The notes under the pieces are model-generated. The model ran no database searches and was not told the origin of the DNA. It saw nothing but the letters and a program-made list of their open reading frames with translations. Made by a program: the position numbers and the translations under genes. Positions 38,879 to 48,712 of a DNA stretch of 64,000 nucleotides are shown one piece after another (position 1 is the first letter of the stretch; each line of letters opens with the position of its first letter). Origin of the DNA: Rhodococcus sp. OK519 (GTDB taxonomy: Bacteria; Actinomycetota; Actinomycetes; Mycobacteriales; Mycobacteriaceae); contig NZ_QAOW01000005.1 of NCBI RefSeq assembly GCF_003051005.1, forward strand, positions 186,001 through 250,000, read 5' to 3'.

Positions 38879-40234
38879 TCAGAGTTCGTTGACCGCGCCC
38901 TCGGCTGCGTCGGCCCACTCACGCCACTGCTTGGCCTGCGCGAGAGCCTTCTCCGCGTCCTTGGTCTTGCCGGCCGCGGTCGCCTTTGCGGCCTGGTCCT
39001 CGAACTGCGCGACGCGCTCGCGGAACTGTGCAGCACGTGCGAGCGCTTCCGGGTCGGTGCGCCGCCACTCGGAATCGGCGGCGTCGCGGACCCGCTTCTC
39101 GATCACGCGGAGCTTTCCCTCGAGGTCGTGCATACGTTCGCGCGGAACCTTGCCGATCGCGTCCCACTTCTCCTGCAGGTCGCGCAGGGCGGCGCGGGCG
39201 CCCTCGATATCCTTGTCGGGGTCGATGCTGCCGGCAGTCGCGAGCAGTTCCTCCTTCGCGACAGCGTTCTCGGCGAACTCGGCGTCCCGCTCGGAGGCTG
39301 CCGAGTTCCGGGCCGCGAAGAAGACGTCCTGCGCCTCCTTGAAGCGGCGCCACAGAGCGTCGTCTGCCTCGCGGGGTGCGCGTCCGGCGGCCTTCCACTC
39401 CGCGAGCAGGTCCCGGAACTCGCCGGCGGTCGGACCCCATTCGGTGGACGTGGCCAGCGCCTCGGCCCGCACCACCAACTCCTCCTTGCGCGTCTTCGCG
39501 GTCGCGCGGTCGCGGTCGAGTTCGGCGAAGTGGGTGCCGCGCCGGCGGTTGAAGGCCTCGCGGGCCTTCGAGAACCGCTTCCACAGTGCGTCGTCGGTCT
39601 TCCGGTCGACACCGCGGAGCGTCTTCCACTCGTCGAGGATCTCGCGCAGGCGGTCGCCGGCAGTCTTCCACTGGGTCGACTCGTTCCCGAGCTGTTCGGC
39701 CTCGGCGGCAAGGGTCTCCTTGCGAGAAGTCTGCTCCTGGCGGGACCGCTCCTTCTCCTGCTTCGCCTGGGTCGCGGCCTGCTCGGAGCCCTCGATGATC
39801 GCGGACAGTCGCGTACCGAGCGCGTCGATGTCGCCGATCACCGCGGCGGTCGGCAGCGTCTCGAGGAGCGCCTCGGCAGCGGTGCGGGTCTTCTTGGGAT
39901 CGCCGGCGCCGGACGCGAGGCGTGCCTCGAGCAGACCGACTTCGGTTGCGAGGTCGTCGTAACGGCGGCCGAAGTGGGCGAGACCCTCGGCGGCGTCGCC
40001 CGCCTGCCAGGATCCGATCTGTCGTTCTCCGTCCGCGGTCTTCACCCACGCCGTGCCGTCGTCGTCGACGCGGCCGAACAGGCTCGGATCGCTGGTCGTT
40101 GTGGCGTGAGAAGCGTGTGCCGAGGCCGGACCGGGCTTGGGGGCGCCGGTCTTCGCGGCACCGGGCTTGGCCGCGCCGGGCTTGGGGGAACCCGGCTTGG
40201 GGGAACCCGGCTTGGGTGCGTTGCTCTCGGTCAT
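38879..40234 (-). CDS. DUF349 domain-containing protein (Rv2731-like)
   Basis: A 451-aa, highly charged helical protein made of several DUF349 repeats of about 70 residues, each with a W-K-x-A-G-x-x-P/R core (for example [20 protein letters not shown] and [12 protein letters not shown]). The first 30 residues are low-complexity [10 protein letters not shown] repeats. Function is unknown. In mycobacteria Rv2731 occupies the same place. The -10/SD region is not obvious. A 168-nt gap separates it from the divergent dioxygenase-like gene. Confidence 0.88.
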   Translation of the reverse strand: MTESNAPKPGSPKPGSPKPGAAKPGAAKTGAPKPGPASAHASHATTTSDPSLFGRVDDDGTAWVKTADGERQIGSWQAGDAAEGLAHFGRRYDDLATEVGLLEARLASGAGDPKKTRTAAEALLETLPTAAVIGDIDALGTRLSAIIEGSEQAATQAKQEKERSRQEQTSRKETLAAEAEQLGNESTQWKTAGDRLREILDEWKTLRGVDRKTDDALWKRFSKAREAFNRRRGTHFAELDRDRATAKTRKEELVVRAEALATSTEWGPTAGEFRDLLAEWKAAGRAPREADDALWRRFKEAQDVFFAARNSAASERDAEFAENAVAKEELLATAGSIDPDKDIEGARAALRDLQEKWDAIGKVPRERMHDLEGKLRVIEKRVRDAADSEWRRTDPEALARAAQFRERVAQFEDQAAKATAAGKTKDAEKALAQAKQWREWADAAEGAVNEL

Positions 40235-40388
40235 TGTTCCTCGTCTCTGCCGCGCGTCACGGCTGCCTCATCACACTGTCGCCTCCGCACCGCGTCCCCT
40301 TCGGGTCGGGGCCGGTGAGATCGTGCAGCGACTGTCCACGACTATTGAAACAGGTATGACCCTCGGAGGGCGTCACCTCGGGGTCGAC

Positions 40389-40394
40389 TACCGT
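40389..40394 (+). promoter_or_regulatory. Putative -10 element for the Rv2728c-like/miaA/dapF genes
   Basis: TACCGT lies 8 nt before GTG 40403 with no SD between. Leaderless transcription is likely. Confidence 0.45.
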
Positions 40395-40402
40395 GGCGCA
40401 GT

Positions 40403-41143
40403 GTGTTGACAGCCGCGGCCTTCGTGCCTTCTCCGCCAGTGTTGGTTCCCCAATTGGCTGGTGCCGCAGCATCGGAAACCGACCGGTTGCGCACAGCCGC
40501 AGTGGATGCGGTGGGCAGGCTCGCGGACACGTGCACCGAGTGGACGGCGATCGGCGTCGCCGAGGCGGGTGGCGCGGCGGTCGAGGTGGCGGCCGAATCG
40601 TGCGGCACCTTCCGAGGATTCGGAGTCGACATCCGGGTGGGGCTGTCCGAGGACGCCTCCGGTGACCCGGACCCCGGCATGCCGCTCGCGGCACTCGTCG
40701 CCGGTTGGCTGCGGGGCCGGGCCGCGCCGGCGACGTCGGTGCGGGTGCGGGTGCTGGCGGCAGACACGCCGGCCGACGAGTGCGCGAGGCTCGGCGCGCG
40801 GCTGCGGGCCCAGTTCGACGCGTCCCCCACGCCGCAGGGCCTGCTCGTGGTCGCGGACGGTGCGAACACGTTGACCGACAAGGCTCCGGGGGCGTTCGAC
40901 GAACGCTCCGTCGATCTGCAGGCGGCACTCGACCGTGCGCTGGCCGACGGCGATGCCGCCGCGCTGGCCGCGCTCGATCCGGAACTGTGCGCCGCGGTGG
41001 GGCTGTCCGGACGTGCTGCGTGGCAGGTGCTTTCAGCGGTCTTCGGCGGCGAAGCAGGATCCGGACAGCCGCGGAAGACCGAATCGCTGTACACGGGCGC
41101 TCCGTACGGCGTCGGCTACCACGTGGGAATGTGGTTGCCGTGA
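40403..41143 (+). CDS. Class III extradiol dioxygenase-fold protein (Rv2728c-like)
   Basis: A 246-aa protein that opens [19 protein letters not shown], the typical start of LigB-like/MEMO-like proteins, but without obvious metal-binding histidines, so it may not be an active dioxygenase. It ends [15 protein letters not shown], which is also family-typical. Rv2728c is next to miaA in M. tuberculosis. Its stop overlaps the miaA start (GTGA), so both are co-translated. Function unknown. Confidence 0.78.
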   Translation: MLTAAAFVPSPPVLVPQLAGAAASETDRLRTAAVDAVGRLADTCTEWTAIGVAEAGGAAVEVAAESCGTFRGFGVDIRVGLSEDASGDPDPGMPLAALVAGWLRGRAAPATSVRVRVLAADTPADECARLGARLRAQFDASPTPQGLLVVADGANTLTDKAPGAFDERSVDLQAALDRALADGDAAALAALDPELCAAVGLSGRAAWQVLSAVFGGEAGSGQPRKTESLYTGAPYGVGYHVGMWLP

Positions 41144-42054
41144 CCGACGTCTCGACCCCCATTGCGATCGTCGGCCCCACCGCCACCGGTAAATCCGATC
41201 TGGGACTCGACCTCGCGGAGCGGCTCGGCGGCGAGATCGTCAACGTCGACGCGATGCAGTTGTACCGCGGGATGGACGTGGGTACCGCGAAGCTGACGGT
41301 CGACGAGCGCCGCGGCATCCCGCACCACCAACTCGACGTCCTGGACGTCACCGAGACCGCGACCGTGGCCCGCTACCAGGAGTCCGCGGTGCGCGACGTC
41401 GAGGAGATCCGCGCGCGTGGAGCGGTGCCGATCATCGTGGGCGGCTCGATGATGTACGTGCAGTCGCTGCTCGACGAGTGGGCCTTCCCCGCGACGGACC
41501 CGCAGATCCGGGCACATTGGGAGTCGGTGCTCGCCGAGGGTGGGGTGGCGGCGGTGCGCGCCGAGCTCGAGCGGGCCGACCCGGAGGCGGCGGCCGCGAT
41601 CCTGCCGACGGACGGACGTCGGATGGTGCGCGCGCTCGAGGTCGTGCAGCTCACTGGCAAGCCGTTCGCGGCTTCCGCCCCCACGATCGGCGAACCCCGT
41701 TGGGGCACAGTCATCGTGGGAGTCGATCGGGACACCGAGGCGCTCGACGCCCGGATCCGTCTGCGCACCGAGCTGATGTTCGAGCGGGGTCTGGTCGACG
41801 AGGTGGAGCAGCTGGTCGGGCGCGGCCTGCGTGAGGGTGTCACGGCGCAGCGGGCGATCGGCTACGCGCAGGTGATCGCGATGTTCGACGGCGAATACGA
41901 CCGCGCGGAGGCGTTGGAGCGCACGTTCATCGGCACCCGCCGATACGTGCGTCGGCAGCGGTCCTGGTTCCGGCGGGACCCGCGCGTGCACTGGGTCGAC
42001 GGCGCCGAACCTGCCCTGCTGGACGGCGTGCTGCGCCGGGTCGAGGGCGACTGA
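41140..42054 (+). CDS. miaA: tRNA dimethylallyltransferase MiaA
   Basis: Adds a dimethylallyl group to A37 of tRNAs reading U-starting codons; MiaB acts next. The 304-aa protein has the P-loop GPTATGKSD (residues 11-19), [18 protein letters not shown] and [13 protein letters not shown] 41140 is chosen because it forms GTGA with the previous stop; a GTG three codons earlier is possible. Followed by dapF after 21 nt. Confidence 0.94.
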   Translation: MTDVSTPIAIVGPTATGKSDLGLDLAERLGGEIVNVDAMQLYRGMDVGTAKLTVDERRGIPHHQLDVLDVTETATVARYQESAVRDVEEIRARGAVPIIVGGSMMYVQSLLDEWAFPATDPQIRAHWESVLAEGGVAAVRAELERADPEAAAAILPTDGRRMVRALEVVQLTGKPFAASAPTIGEPRWGTVIVGVDRDTEALDARIRLRTELMFERGLVDEVEQLVGRGLREGVTAQRAIGYAQVIAMFDGEYDRAEALERTFIGTRRYVRRQRSWFRRDPRVHWVDGAEPALLDGVLRRVEGD

Positions 42055-42062
42055 CACCCCGC

Positions 42063-42068
42063 TAGAGT
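42063..42068 (+). promoter_or_regulatory. Putative -10 element for dapF
   Basis: TAGAGT begins 8 nt after the miaA stop and ends 7 nt before the dapF ATG. It would give dapF a leaderless transcript separate from miaA. Confidence 0.45.
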
Positions 42069-42075
42069 TGACGTC

Positions 42076-42945
42076 ATGGAATTCAGCAAGGGCCACGGTA
42101 CCGAGAACGATTTCGTGATCCTCCCGGATCCGGATGCCGACCTTGCGTTGCCGGCGCACCGGATCGCGGCGTTGTGCGACCGTCAGCGTGGGCTGGGCGC
42201 GGACGGCGTCCTGCGCGTCGCGCGGGCCGGTTCGCTTGCTGCGGTCGGTGTGCTACCGGAGCTTCCCGACGGCGTCGGCCCCGACGACTGGTTCATGGAC
42301 TACCGCAACGGCGACGGATCGATCGCCGAGATGTGCGGCAACGGTGTCCGGGTGTTCGCGCACTATCTGCGGGCGACGGGGCTGGAACTCCACGACGAGT
42401 TCGTCGTGGGCAGCCGGGCGGGCGCCCGCCCGGTCCGCGTGCACGCCGCCGACCACGTGCACGGCGATGTGACCGTTGACATGGGCCGGGTGCGGGAACT
42501 CGGGACGTCCACGGCAACGGTCGGGGGGCGGATCCTCGAGGGCATCGGCATCGACGTCGGCAACCCGCACCTCGCATGCGTCGATTCCGAGCTGACACCG
42601 GCCGCGCTCGCCGACCTCGACCTGACGGCGGCGCCCGGCTTCGATCCGGGCTTCTTCCCAGAGGGCGTCAACATCGAGATCCTGACCGCACTCGCCGATG
42701 GGGCGGTGCAGATGCGTGTCCACGAGCGCGGGGTGGGGGAGACCCGGTCGTGCGGTACCGGCACGGTGGCCGCTGCGGTGGCGGCGCTGCGTGCGCACGG
42801 CGACACCGACGGCAAGGTCGAGGTGCGCGTCCCCGGTGGTCGTGTCGAGGTGTCCGTCGAGGGCGGCCGCGCCGCGTTGCGTGGTCCGTCGGTACTGGTC
42901 GCCGCCGGTGAGATCGACGATCGCTGGTGGACCGAGCTGGGCTGA
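42076..42945 (+). CDS. dapF: Diaminopimelate epimerase DapF
   Basis: Converts LL- to meso-diaminopimelate for lysine and peptidoglycan. The two catalytic cysteines are C87 in [13 protein letters not shown] and C226 in [27 protein letters not shown] opens the protein. The 289-aa length is standard. It follows miaA by 21 nt but has a candidate promoter of its own. hflX begins 79 nt downstream. Confidence 0.96.
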   Translation: MEFSKGHGTENDFVILPDPDADLALPAHRIAALCDRQRGLGADGVLRVARAGSLAAVGVLPELPDGVGPDDWFMDYRNGDGSIAEMCGNGVRVFAHYLRATGLELHDEFVVGSRAGARPVRVHAADHVHGDVTVDMGRVRELGTSTATVGGRILEGIGIDVGNPHLACVDSELTPAALADLDLTAAPGFDPGFFPEGVNIEILTALADGAVQMRVHERGVGETRSCGTGTVAAAVAALRAHGDTDGKVEVRVPGGRVEVSVEGGRAALRGPSVLVAAGEIDDRWWTELG

Positions 42946-43024
42946 TGCCGAGCCCGCTCGGGTACCGGCACCGGACGGAAATCGACGTGCACGCCGCGCG
43001 CGCTTCGTGGGACCATGAAGGTGT

Positions 43025-44503
43025 ATGACGAAATCACATCGCACCCATTCCCCGTCGGCGGACGGATCCGCCGAGCATGCAGCCTCCGACGAGGCTGACT
43101 ACTTCGACGATTCGTCGGCGCCGTCCGTCGGCGACATGCAGCTCGACGAACGCGCCGCGTTGCGCCGAGTGCAGGGTCTGTCCACCGAGCTCACCGATGT
43201 CACCGAGGTCGAGTACCGGCAGCTGCGCCTCGAGCGCGTCGTCCTGGTCGGTGTCTGGACATCGGGCACCGCCGCACAGGCCGATGCGAGCATGGCCGAG
43301 CTCGCGGCCCTCGCCGAGACCGCCGGCTCCGAGGTTCTCGAGGGCCTGGTCCAGCGCCGCGACAAGCCTGATGCCGCCACCTACATCGGCTCCGGCAAGG
43401 CCGAAGAGCTTCGGCAGGTCGTCCTCGCGACCGGCGCCGACACCGTGATCTGCGACGGCGAGCTCACCCCCGCGCAGCTCACGGCGCTGGAGAAGGTCGT
43501 CAAGGTCAAGGTGATCGACCGGACGGCGCTGATCCTCGACATTTTCGCCCAGCACGCCACCTCTCGCGAGGGCAAAGCGCAGGTCGCGCTCGCGCAGATG
43601 GAGTACATGCTCCCGCGTCTGCGCGGCTGGGGTGAGTCGATGTCCCGGCAGGCCGGTGGTCGTGCGGGCAGCAACGGCGGCGTCGGCCTGCGTGGTCCCG
43701 GTGAGACGAAGATCGAGACCGACCGTCGACGTATCCGCGAGCGGATGGCCAAGCTGCGCCGCGAGATCAAGGGCATGAAGGCGGCACGCGACACCAAACG
43801 CAGCTACCGGTTGCGCAGCGAGATTCCCGCGGTCGCGATCGTCGGCTATACCAATGCCGGCAAGTCGAGCCTGCTCAACGCGCTCACGGGATCGGGCGTG
43901 CTGGTGCAGAACGCACTGTTCGCGACGCTGGATCCGACCACCCGGCAGGCGTCCTTCGAGGACGGCCGCGAGTACGTGCTCACCGACACCGTCGGTTTCG
44001 TGCGGCACCTCCCGACCCAGCTCGTAGAGGCGTTCCGGTCGACGCTCGAGGAAGTCACCGACGCCGACCTGCTGCTGCACGTGGTCGACGGGTCCGACCC
44101 CCTGCCCACCGACCAGATCAAGGCGGTCCGCGAGGTCATCACCGAAGTCATTCGCGAGAACGATACGACCGCTCCGCCCGAGTTGATCGTGGTAAACAAG
44201 ATCGACGCTGCGGACCCGGTGGTATTGACCCAGCTGCGCGGGCTCCTGCCCGGCGCGGTGTTCGTGTCCGCCCGAACCGGGGAGGGCATCGATGAGCTCA
44301 GCACGCTACTCGGTGAGATCGTTCGACGACCGGAGGTCGAGGTCGACGTGCTCGTGCCCTACTCGCGCGGGGACCTCGTCGCTCGCATCCATTCGGACGG
44401 ACAGATCCTCGACACCTCCCACGAGGAGGACGGCACACGGATGCGAGTGCGGGTCCCCGAGTCGCTTGCCTCGGCGCTGGTGGAGTACGCCGGGCGTGGA
44501 TAG
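43025..44503 (+). CDS. hflX: GTPase HflX
   Basis: Ribosome-associated GTPase that rescues or splits stalled 70S ribosomes under stress. The 492-aa protein has the HflX N-domain (VLVGVWTSGTAAQADASMAE, TYIGSGKAEELRQVV), a central coiled segment with GGRAGSNGGVGLRGPGETKI, and the G domain: G1 GYTNAGKSSLLN, G3 DTVGFVR, G4 VNKID. The first 45 residues are a variable acidic tail. The last 8 nt overlap the next, secreted-protein gene. Confidence 0.95.
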   Translation: MTKSHRTHSPSADGSAEHAASDEADYFDDSSAPSVGDMQLDERAALRRVQGLSTELTDVTEVEYRQLRLERVVLVGVWTSGTAAQADASMAELAALAETAGSEVLEGLVQRRDKPDAATYIGSGKAEELRQVVLATGADTVICDGELTPAQLTALEKVVKVKVIDRTALILDIFAQHATSREGKAQVALAQMEYMLPRLRGWGESMSRQAGGRAGSNGGVGLRGPGETKIETDRRRIRERMAKLRREIKGMKAARDTKRSYRLRSEIPAVAIVGYTNAGKSSLLNALTGSGVLVQNALFATLDPTTRQASFEDGREYVLTDTVGFVRHLPTQLVEAFRSTLEEVTDADLLLHVVDGSDPLPTDQIKAVREVITEVIRENDTTAPPELIVVNKIDAADPVVLTQLRGLLPGAVFVSARTGEGIDELSTLLGEIVRRPEVEVDVLVPYSRGDLVARIHSDGQILDTSHEEDGTRMRVRVPESLASALVEYAGRG

Positions 44504-45626
44504 CCGTTGCGGCGCCGGCCGGATCTCACTCGCCGGTGCCGCGATCGCGTTGATCCCGTCGATGCTGCTGGTTCCGTCCGCGGCGGCGCAGAGTTCCGGC
44601 TCCGGTGTGCTCGTGACGGACGCGCGATTCGAGCCGGTCTGTACCCCGACCGATCCGGCCGTGGCGGAGCTGTCGGGACTGGCGGTGGCCGACGGCCGGA
44701 CCTACGGCATCGGTGACAGCGGCACCGACGACGCCGTCGTCGTGTTGGACGGGGAGTGCGCGGTGACGGGAACGGTTCCCGTCCCGGTGGACCCGTACGA
44801 CATCGAGGACATGGGTGTCGGCCCGGACGGCAGGCTGTGGCTCTCCGACACCGGCGACAACCAGCGTGTTCGTTCGACGGTGGCGTTGATCAGCCTCGAT
44901 CCCGGGTCCGGGGACGGGCAGTTGCACCGGCTCACGTATCCGGACGGTGCGCACGACGCCGAGACACTGCTGATCCAGCGTGACGGAGTCCCGTTGATCG
45001 TCACGAAGGAAGTCCTCGTCGCGAACGGGATCTATCGCCCGGCCGGTGGAACGGCGCTCGACGGCCTCGCGGCGCCCGGCCCCAGCCCGCTGGAGCGGGT
45101 GGGTGAGGTGCGACTCGGCCCCACGACCACGCCGGGCGGTCCGGTGCCGGTCGGCGGATCGACTCTGGTGACCGGTGGTGCCGTCAGCGCGGACGGAACC
45201 GTGGCCGCGCTCCGGACCTACACTGACGTTTACCTGTTCTCGGCTCCGGACGGCGACCTCGTCCGCGCGTTGACGACCACGACGCCGGTGCGGGTAGCCC
45301 TCCCGAACCAGCCTCAGGGCGAGGCGATCGCCTTCACACCGGACGGGGACCTGCTGGCCGGATCGGAATCCGCGGGTGGAGCGCTGCCGCCGCTGCAGAT
45401 CCTTCGCGGCGCCGCCGACCTGGCGCGCGACGACTCCTGGTCCGGTGGATCGGTGTCGCTGTCGGCGTCGGTCGACGAATCGGCCGCCGACGAGGCGTCC
45501 GGTGGGACCGCCGCGGGCGACGGCGCTCCGCGGTGGTCCACCCCGGCGCTCGTCGGCGGTGCCCTGGTCGCCGGTCTGGCCACGTTCGGCCTGGTCCGTC
45601 GGCGGTCACGGTCGCAGCGGCACTGA
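44496..45626 (+). CDS. Secreted, membrane-anchored beta-propeller-like protein
   Basis: A 376-aa protein beginning at GTG 44496 inside the end of hflX. Residues 1-31 are a signal peptide (hydrophobic SLAGAAIALIPSMLLV, cleavage after SAAA). The mature part has repeated strand-turn elements such as GLAVADGRTYGIGDSG, MGVGPDGRLWLSDTGDN and AIAFTPDGDLLAGSES that suggest a six- or seven-bladed propeller. A C-terminal helix (about 351-368) and RRRSRSQRH tail anchor it in the membrane. I do not recognise a named family. Converges on the bet operon with an 11-nt gap. Confidence 0.75.
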   Translation: MDSRCGAGRISLAGAAIALIPSMLLVPSAAAQSSGSGVLVTDARFEPVCTPTDPAVAELSGLAVADGRTYGIGDSGTDDAVVVLDGECAVTGTVPVPVDPYDIEDMGVGPDGRLWLSDTGDNQRVRSTVALISLDPGSGDGQLHRLTYPDGAHDAETLLIQRDGVPLIVTKEVLVANGIYRPAGGTALDGLAAPGPSPLERVGEVRLGPTTTPGGPVPVGGSTLVTGGAVSADGTVAALRTYTDVYLFSAPDGDLVRALTTTTPVRVALPNQPQGEAIAFTPDGDLLAGSESAGGALPPLQILRGAADLARDDSWSGGSVSLSASVDESAADEASGGTAAGDGAPRWSTPALVGGALVAGLATFGLVRRRSRSQRH

Positions 45627-45637
45627 GCGGATTGTCG

Positions 45638-47191
45638 TCAGGCGTTCCGGATCAGGTCGGCGCATCGTTCACCGATCAGCATCGTCGTGATGTTCGGGTT
45701 GACCGCGACGATCTTGGGCATCACCGATGCGTCGGCCACCCGTAGCCCCCGCACGCCCTTCACCCGCAACTGGGGGTCGAGGGGAGAACCCTCGTCGGGA
45801 CCCATGCGCACCGTGCCGACCGGGTGGTAGACGGTGTTGTGGGTCCGGGTGACGTAGTCGGCGATCTCGTCGTCGGTCTGGACCTCGGTGCCCGGGAACA
45901 GTTCCCGGCCCGCCCACTCGGCCATCGCGGGCTGGGCGACGATCTCTCGGGCGCGGCGGATGCCCTTGATCATGATGTCCATGTCGTACGGGTCGGTGAA
46001 GTAGCGCGGATCGACTCGTGGCTTGTCGCGGAAGTCGATGCTGCGCAACCTGACCGTGCCTCGTGAGCGGGCATGGGTGACGTTGGGCGTCAGACAGAAC
46101 GCGTTCTCCGACGTCGGATAGCCCTGTCGCACGGTGTGCATGTCGAACGGGACGCTGCCGTAGTGGAACATCAGGTCGGGGCGGTCGAGATTCTCCTCGG
46201 TGGGGGAGAAGATGCCGATCTCCCACCACTGCGTCGACCGGGTCACCATGGGCTGCTCGGCCTCCCACTGGATCACGCCCTCGGGATGATCCTGCAGGTT
46301 GCTGCCGACCCCCGGCGAATCGACGAGCACCTCGATGCCCATCTCGCGTAGGTGCTCGGCCGGCCCGATGCCCGAGAGCATCAGCAGCTTCGGGGAATCG
46401 ATCGCCCCCGCGGACAGGATCACCTCACGGCGTGCCGTGATTCGCCGCGAATGGATGCCGTCCTTCAACAGGACGTCGACACCGACGCACCGGCCGTTCT
46501 CGATCGGCAGCTTCTTCGCCCAGTGATCGGTAAGGATGGTGAGGTTGTCCCGATCGAGGATCGGGTGCAGGTACGACACCGACGACGACGAGCGCACACC
46601 GTCCTCGCGACCGTTGATCTGGAAGAAGTTGGCGCCGTTGACGATCGTCTCGCCCTCGTTGAACGTCGCGCGCGGGATACCGGCCTGCTCGCACGCGTCG
46701 AGTATCGCGACGCCGCACGGGTCGTTCGGTGGGACGTCGCGCAGTACGACCGGTCCGTCGTGGCCGTGATGCGCACCCGGGCGGGCGTTGTTCTCGAGTC
46801 GCTTGATGAGCGGGAAGATCGTCTCCGCCTCCCAGCCGGCGCATCCGAGGGCACCCGCCCACTCGTCGAGGTCCTCCCGCGGAGGCCAGAACGCGATGCA
46901 CGAGTTGTGCGACGAACAGCCTCCGAGTACGCGGGCGCGGGCGTGCCGCATGAAGGAGTTGCCCTTCTCCTGCGGTTCGATGAGATAGTCCCAGTCGTAG
47001 CCGGATTCGAGCAGCGCCATCCAGTCCTCGAGAACCAGGATCTCGTCGAGCCCGACGTCGCTGGGCCCGGCCTCGATCAGCGCGACGGTCACCGACGGGT
47101 CCTCGCTGAGCCGGGCCGCGACCGCCGCGCCCGCCGATCCGCCGCCGACGACGACGTAGTCGTACTCGTGCTCCTGCTGCTGGGAGGTCAT
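45638..47191 (-). CDS. betA: GMC oxidoreductase, choline dehydrogenase type (BetA)
   Basis: A 517-aa FAD enzyme oxidising choline to betaine aldehyde. FAD-binding VVVGGGSAGAAVAARLSED is at residues 13-31; GMC signature 2 is AGAIDSPKLLMLSGIGP; the active-site His and Asn are in YHPVGTVRMG and NPNITTM. The ATG has AAGGAG 6 nt upstream. It starts 2 nt after the betB stop. Other GMC substrates are possible, but the operon with betB and a BCCT carrier makes choline by far the best call. Confidence 0.9.
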   Translation of the reverse strand: MTSQQQEHEYDYVVVGGGSAGAAVAARLSEDPSVTVALIEAGPSDVGLDEILVLEDWMALLESGYDWDYLIEPQEKGNSFMRHARARVLGGCSSHNSCIAFWPPREDLDEWAGALGCAGWEAETIFPLIKRLENNARPGAHHGHDGPVVLRDVPPNDPCGVAILDACEQAGIPRATFNEGETIVNGANFFQINGREDGVRSSSSVSYLHPILDRDNLTILTDHWAKKLPIENGRCVGVDVLLKDGIHSRRITARREVILSAGAIDSPKLLMLSGIGPAEHLREMGIEVLVDSPGVGSNLQDHPEGVIQWEAEQPMVTRSTQWWEIGIFSPTEENLDRPDLMFHYGSVPFDMHTVRQGYPTSENAFCLTPNVTHARSRGTVRLRSIDFRDKPRVDPRYFTDPYDMDIMIKGIRRAREIVAQPAMAEWAGRELFPGTEVQTDDEIADYVTRTHNTVYHPVGTVRMGPDEGSPLDPQLRVKGVRGLRVADASVMPKIVAVNPNITTMLIGERCADLIRNA

Positions 47192-47193
47192 GT

Positions 47194-48705
47194 TCACTCC
47201 TTCTCCGATCCCGAGGTTCGGTCCACGAACCATCCGCTCACCCCGGGATCGATGTTCTGGTAGACGTGCTTGGCCTCGCGGTACTCGTCGAGGCCGGTCG
47301 GTCCGAGCTCGCGTCCGAAGCCGGACTCGCCGAAGCCGCCCCACTCCGCCTGCGGCAGGTACGGGTGGAAGTCGTTGATCCAGACCGTGCCCGCGCGCAT
47401 GCGGTTCGCGACGCGTTGTGCACGACCCGCATCCTGCGTCCAGACCGCGCCGGCAAGGCCGTAGCGCGTGTCGTTGGCGATCCGCACCGCGTCGTCCTCG
47501 TCGGTGAACGTCTCGACGGTCACGACGGGACCGAAGCCTTCGTCGACGACGACCGACATGCCCTGACGGACGCCGTCGAGCACGGTCGGCAGGTAGTAGA
47601 AGCCGCTCTCCAGGTCGCCGGAGCCCCACTCTCCGCCGCAGCGCAGGACGGCGCCTTCTTCGATGCCCTTGCGGACGTACTCGCCGACCTTGTCGCGGTG
47701 GGCGGCCGAGATGAGCGGGCCGGTCTCGGCGTCGTCGTCGAACGGTCCGCCGAGGCGGATCTGCCGGGCGCGGGCGACCAGTGCGTCGACGAATTCGTCG
47801 TGGATCGACTCCTCGACGATCAGGCGCGCGCCGGCCGAGCAGACCTGACCGGAGTGCACGAACGCGGCGTTGAGCGCGTTGTCGACGGCGGCGTCGAACA
47901 GCGCGTCGGCGAACACGACGTTCGCGTTCTTGCCGCCCAGTTCGAGCGCCACCTTCTTCACCGTGGCCGCCGCGGTCGCGGCGATCCGTCGTCCGGTGAT
48001 CAATCCGCCGGTGAACGAAACCATGTCCACATCCGGATGCTCCGAGAGGGGGGCACCTGCCACAGCGCCCGCGCCGAGCACCAGATTTGCGGCGCCGGCG
48101 GGCACACCGCACTCGGTGAGCAGATCCATCAGCAGGATCGCGGTCGACGGGGTCAGCTCACTCGGCTTGAGTACGAAGGTGTTTCCGGCCGCCAGGCAGG
48201 GGGCGACCTTCCACGCCGCCTGCAGCAGCGGATAGTTCCACGGCGAGATCAGCCCGCACACGCCGACGGGCTCGTACTGGATGCGGCTGAGCACGTTGGC
48301 GTCACCCGCGTCGACGAGGCGTCCGGCATCGGTCGCGGCGATCGAGCCGAAGTACTCGAAGCATGCCGCGATGTCGTCCATATCGATGCGGCCCTCGACG
48401 ATGCGCTTGCCGGTGTCGAAGGACTCGGCGCGGGCGAACTCCTCCTTACGCTCGCGCAATCGGTCGGCCACCTTGCGAAGGATGCGACCGCGCTCGCCGG
48501 CGACGGTTCGCGGCCACGGACCGTTGTCGAACGCATCGCGGGCCGCGGCGATCGCCCGCTCGACGTCGGAGGTTCCGGCCTCGGAGACCGTCGCGACGTG
48601 GCTGCCGTCTGCAGGGCAGCGGATCTCGCGGGTGTCGCCGGATTCGGCTGCGACCCAGGTGCCGCCGATGAACAGGCTGGTCGGGTTCGTTGCGGTTTCG
48701 GTCAT
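47194..48705 (-). CDS. betB: Betaine-aldehyde dehydrogenase BetB
   Basis: A 503-aa NAD(P)-dependent aldehyde dehydrogenase making glycine betaine. Catalytic Cys289 is in VHSGQVCSAGARL and the general base Glu255 in VALELGGKN. The FTGGLITG loop and the WNYPLLQAAWK motif match betaine-aldehyde dehydrogenases. It lies between the transporter gene (7-nt gap) and betA (2-nt gap), so the three form one operon. Confidence 0.92.
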   Translation of the reverse strand: MTETATNPTSLFIGGTWVAAESGDTREIRCPADGSHVATVSEAGTSDVERAIAAARDAFDNGPWPRTVAGERGRILRKVADRLRERKEEFARAESFDTGKRIVEGRIDMDDIAACFEYFGSIAATDAGRLVDAGDANVLSRIQYEPVGVCGLISPWNYPLLQAAWKVAPCLAAGNTFVLKPSELTPSTAILLMDLLTECGVPAGAANLVLGAGAVAGAPLSEHPDVDMVSFTGGLITGRRIAATAAATVKKVALELGGKNANVVFADALFDAAVDNALNAAFVHSGQVCSAGARLIVEESIHDEFVDALVARARQIRLGGPFDDDAETGPLISAAHRDKVGEYVRKGIEEGAVLRCGGEWGSGDLESGFYYLPTVLDGVRQGMSVVVDEGFGPVVTVETFTDEDDAVRIANDTRYGLAGAVWTQDAGRAQRVANRMRAGTVWINDFHPYLPQAEWGGFGESGFGRELGPTGLDEYREAKHVYQNIDPGVSGWFVDRTSGSEKE

Positions 48706-48712
48706 GTCTGCA

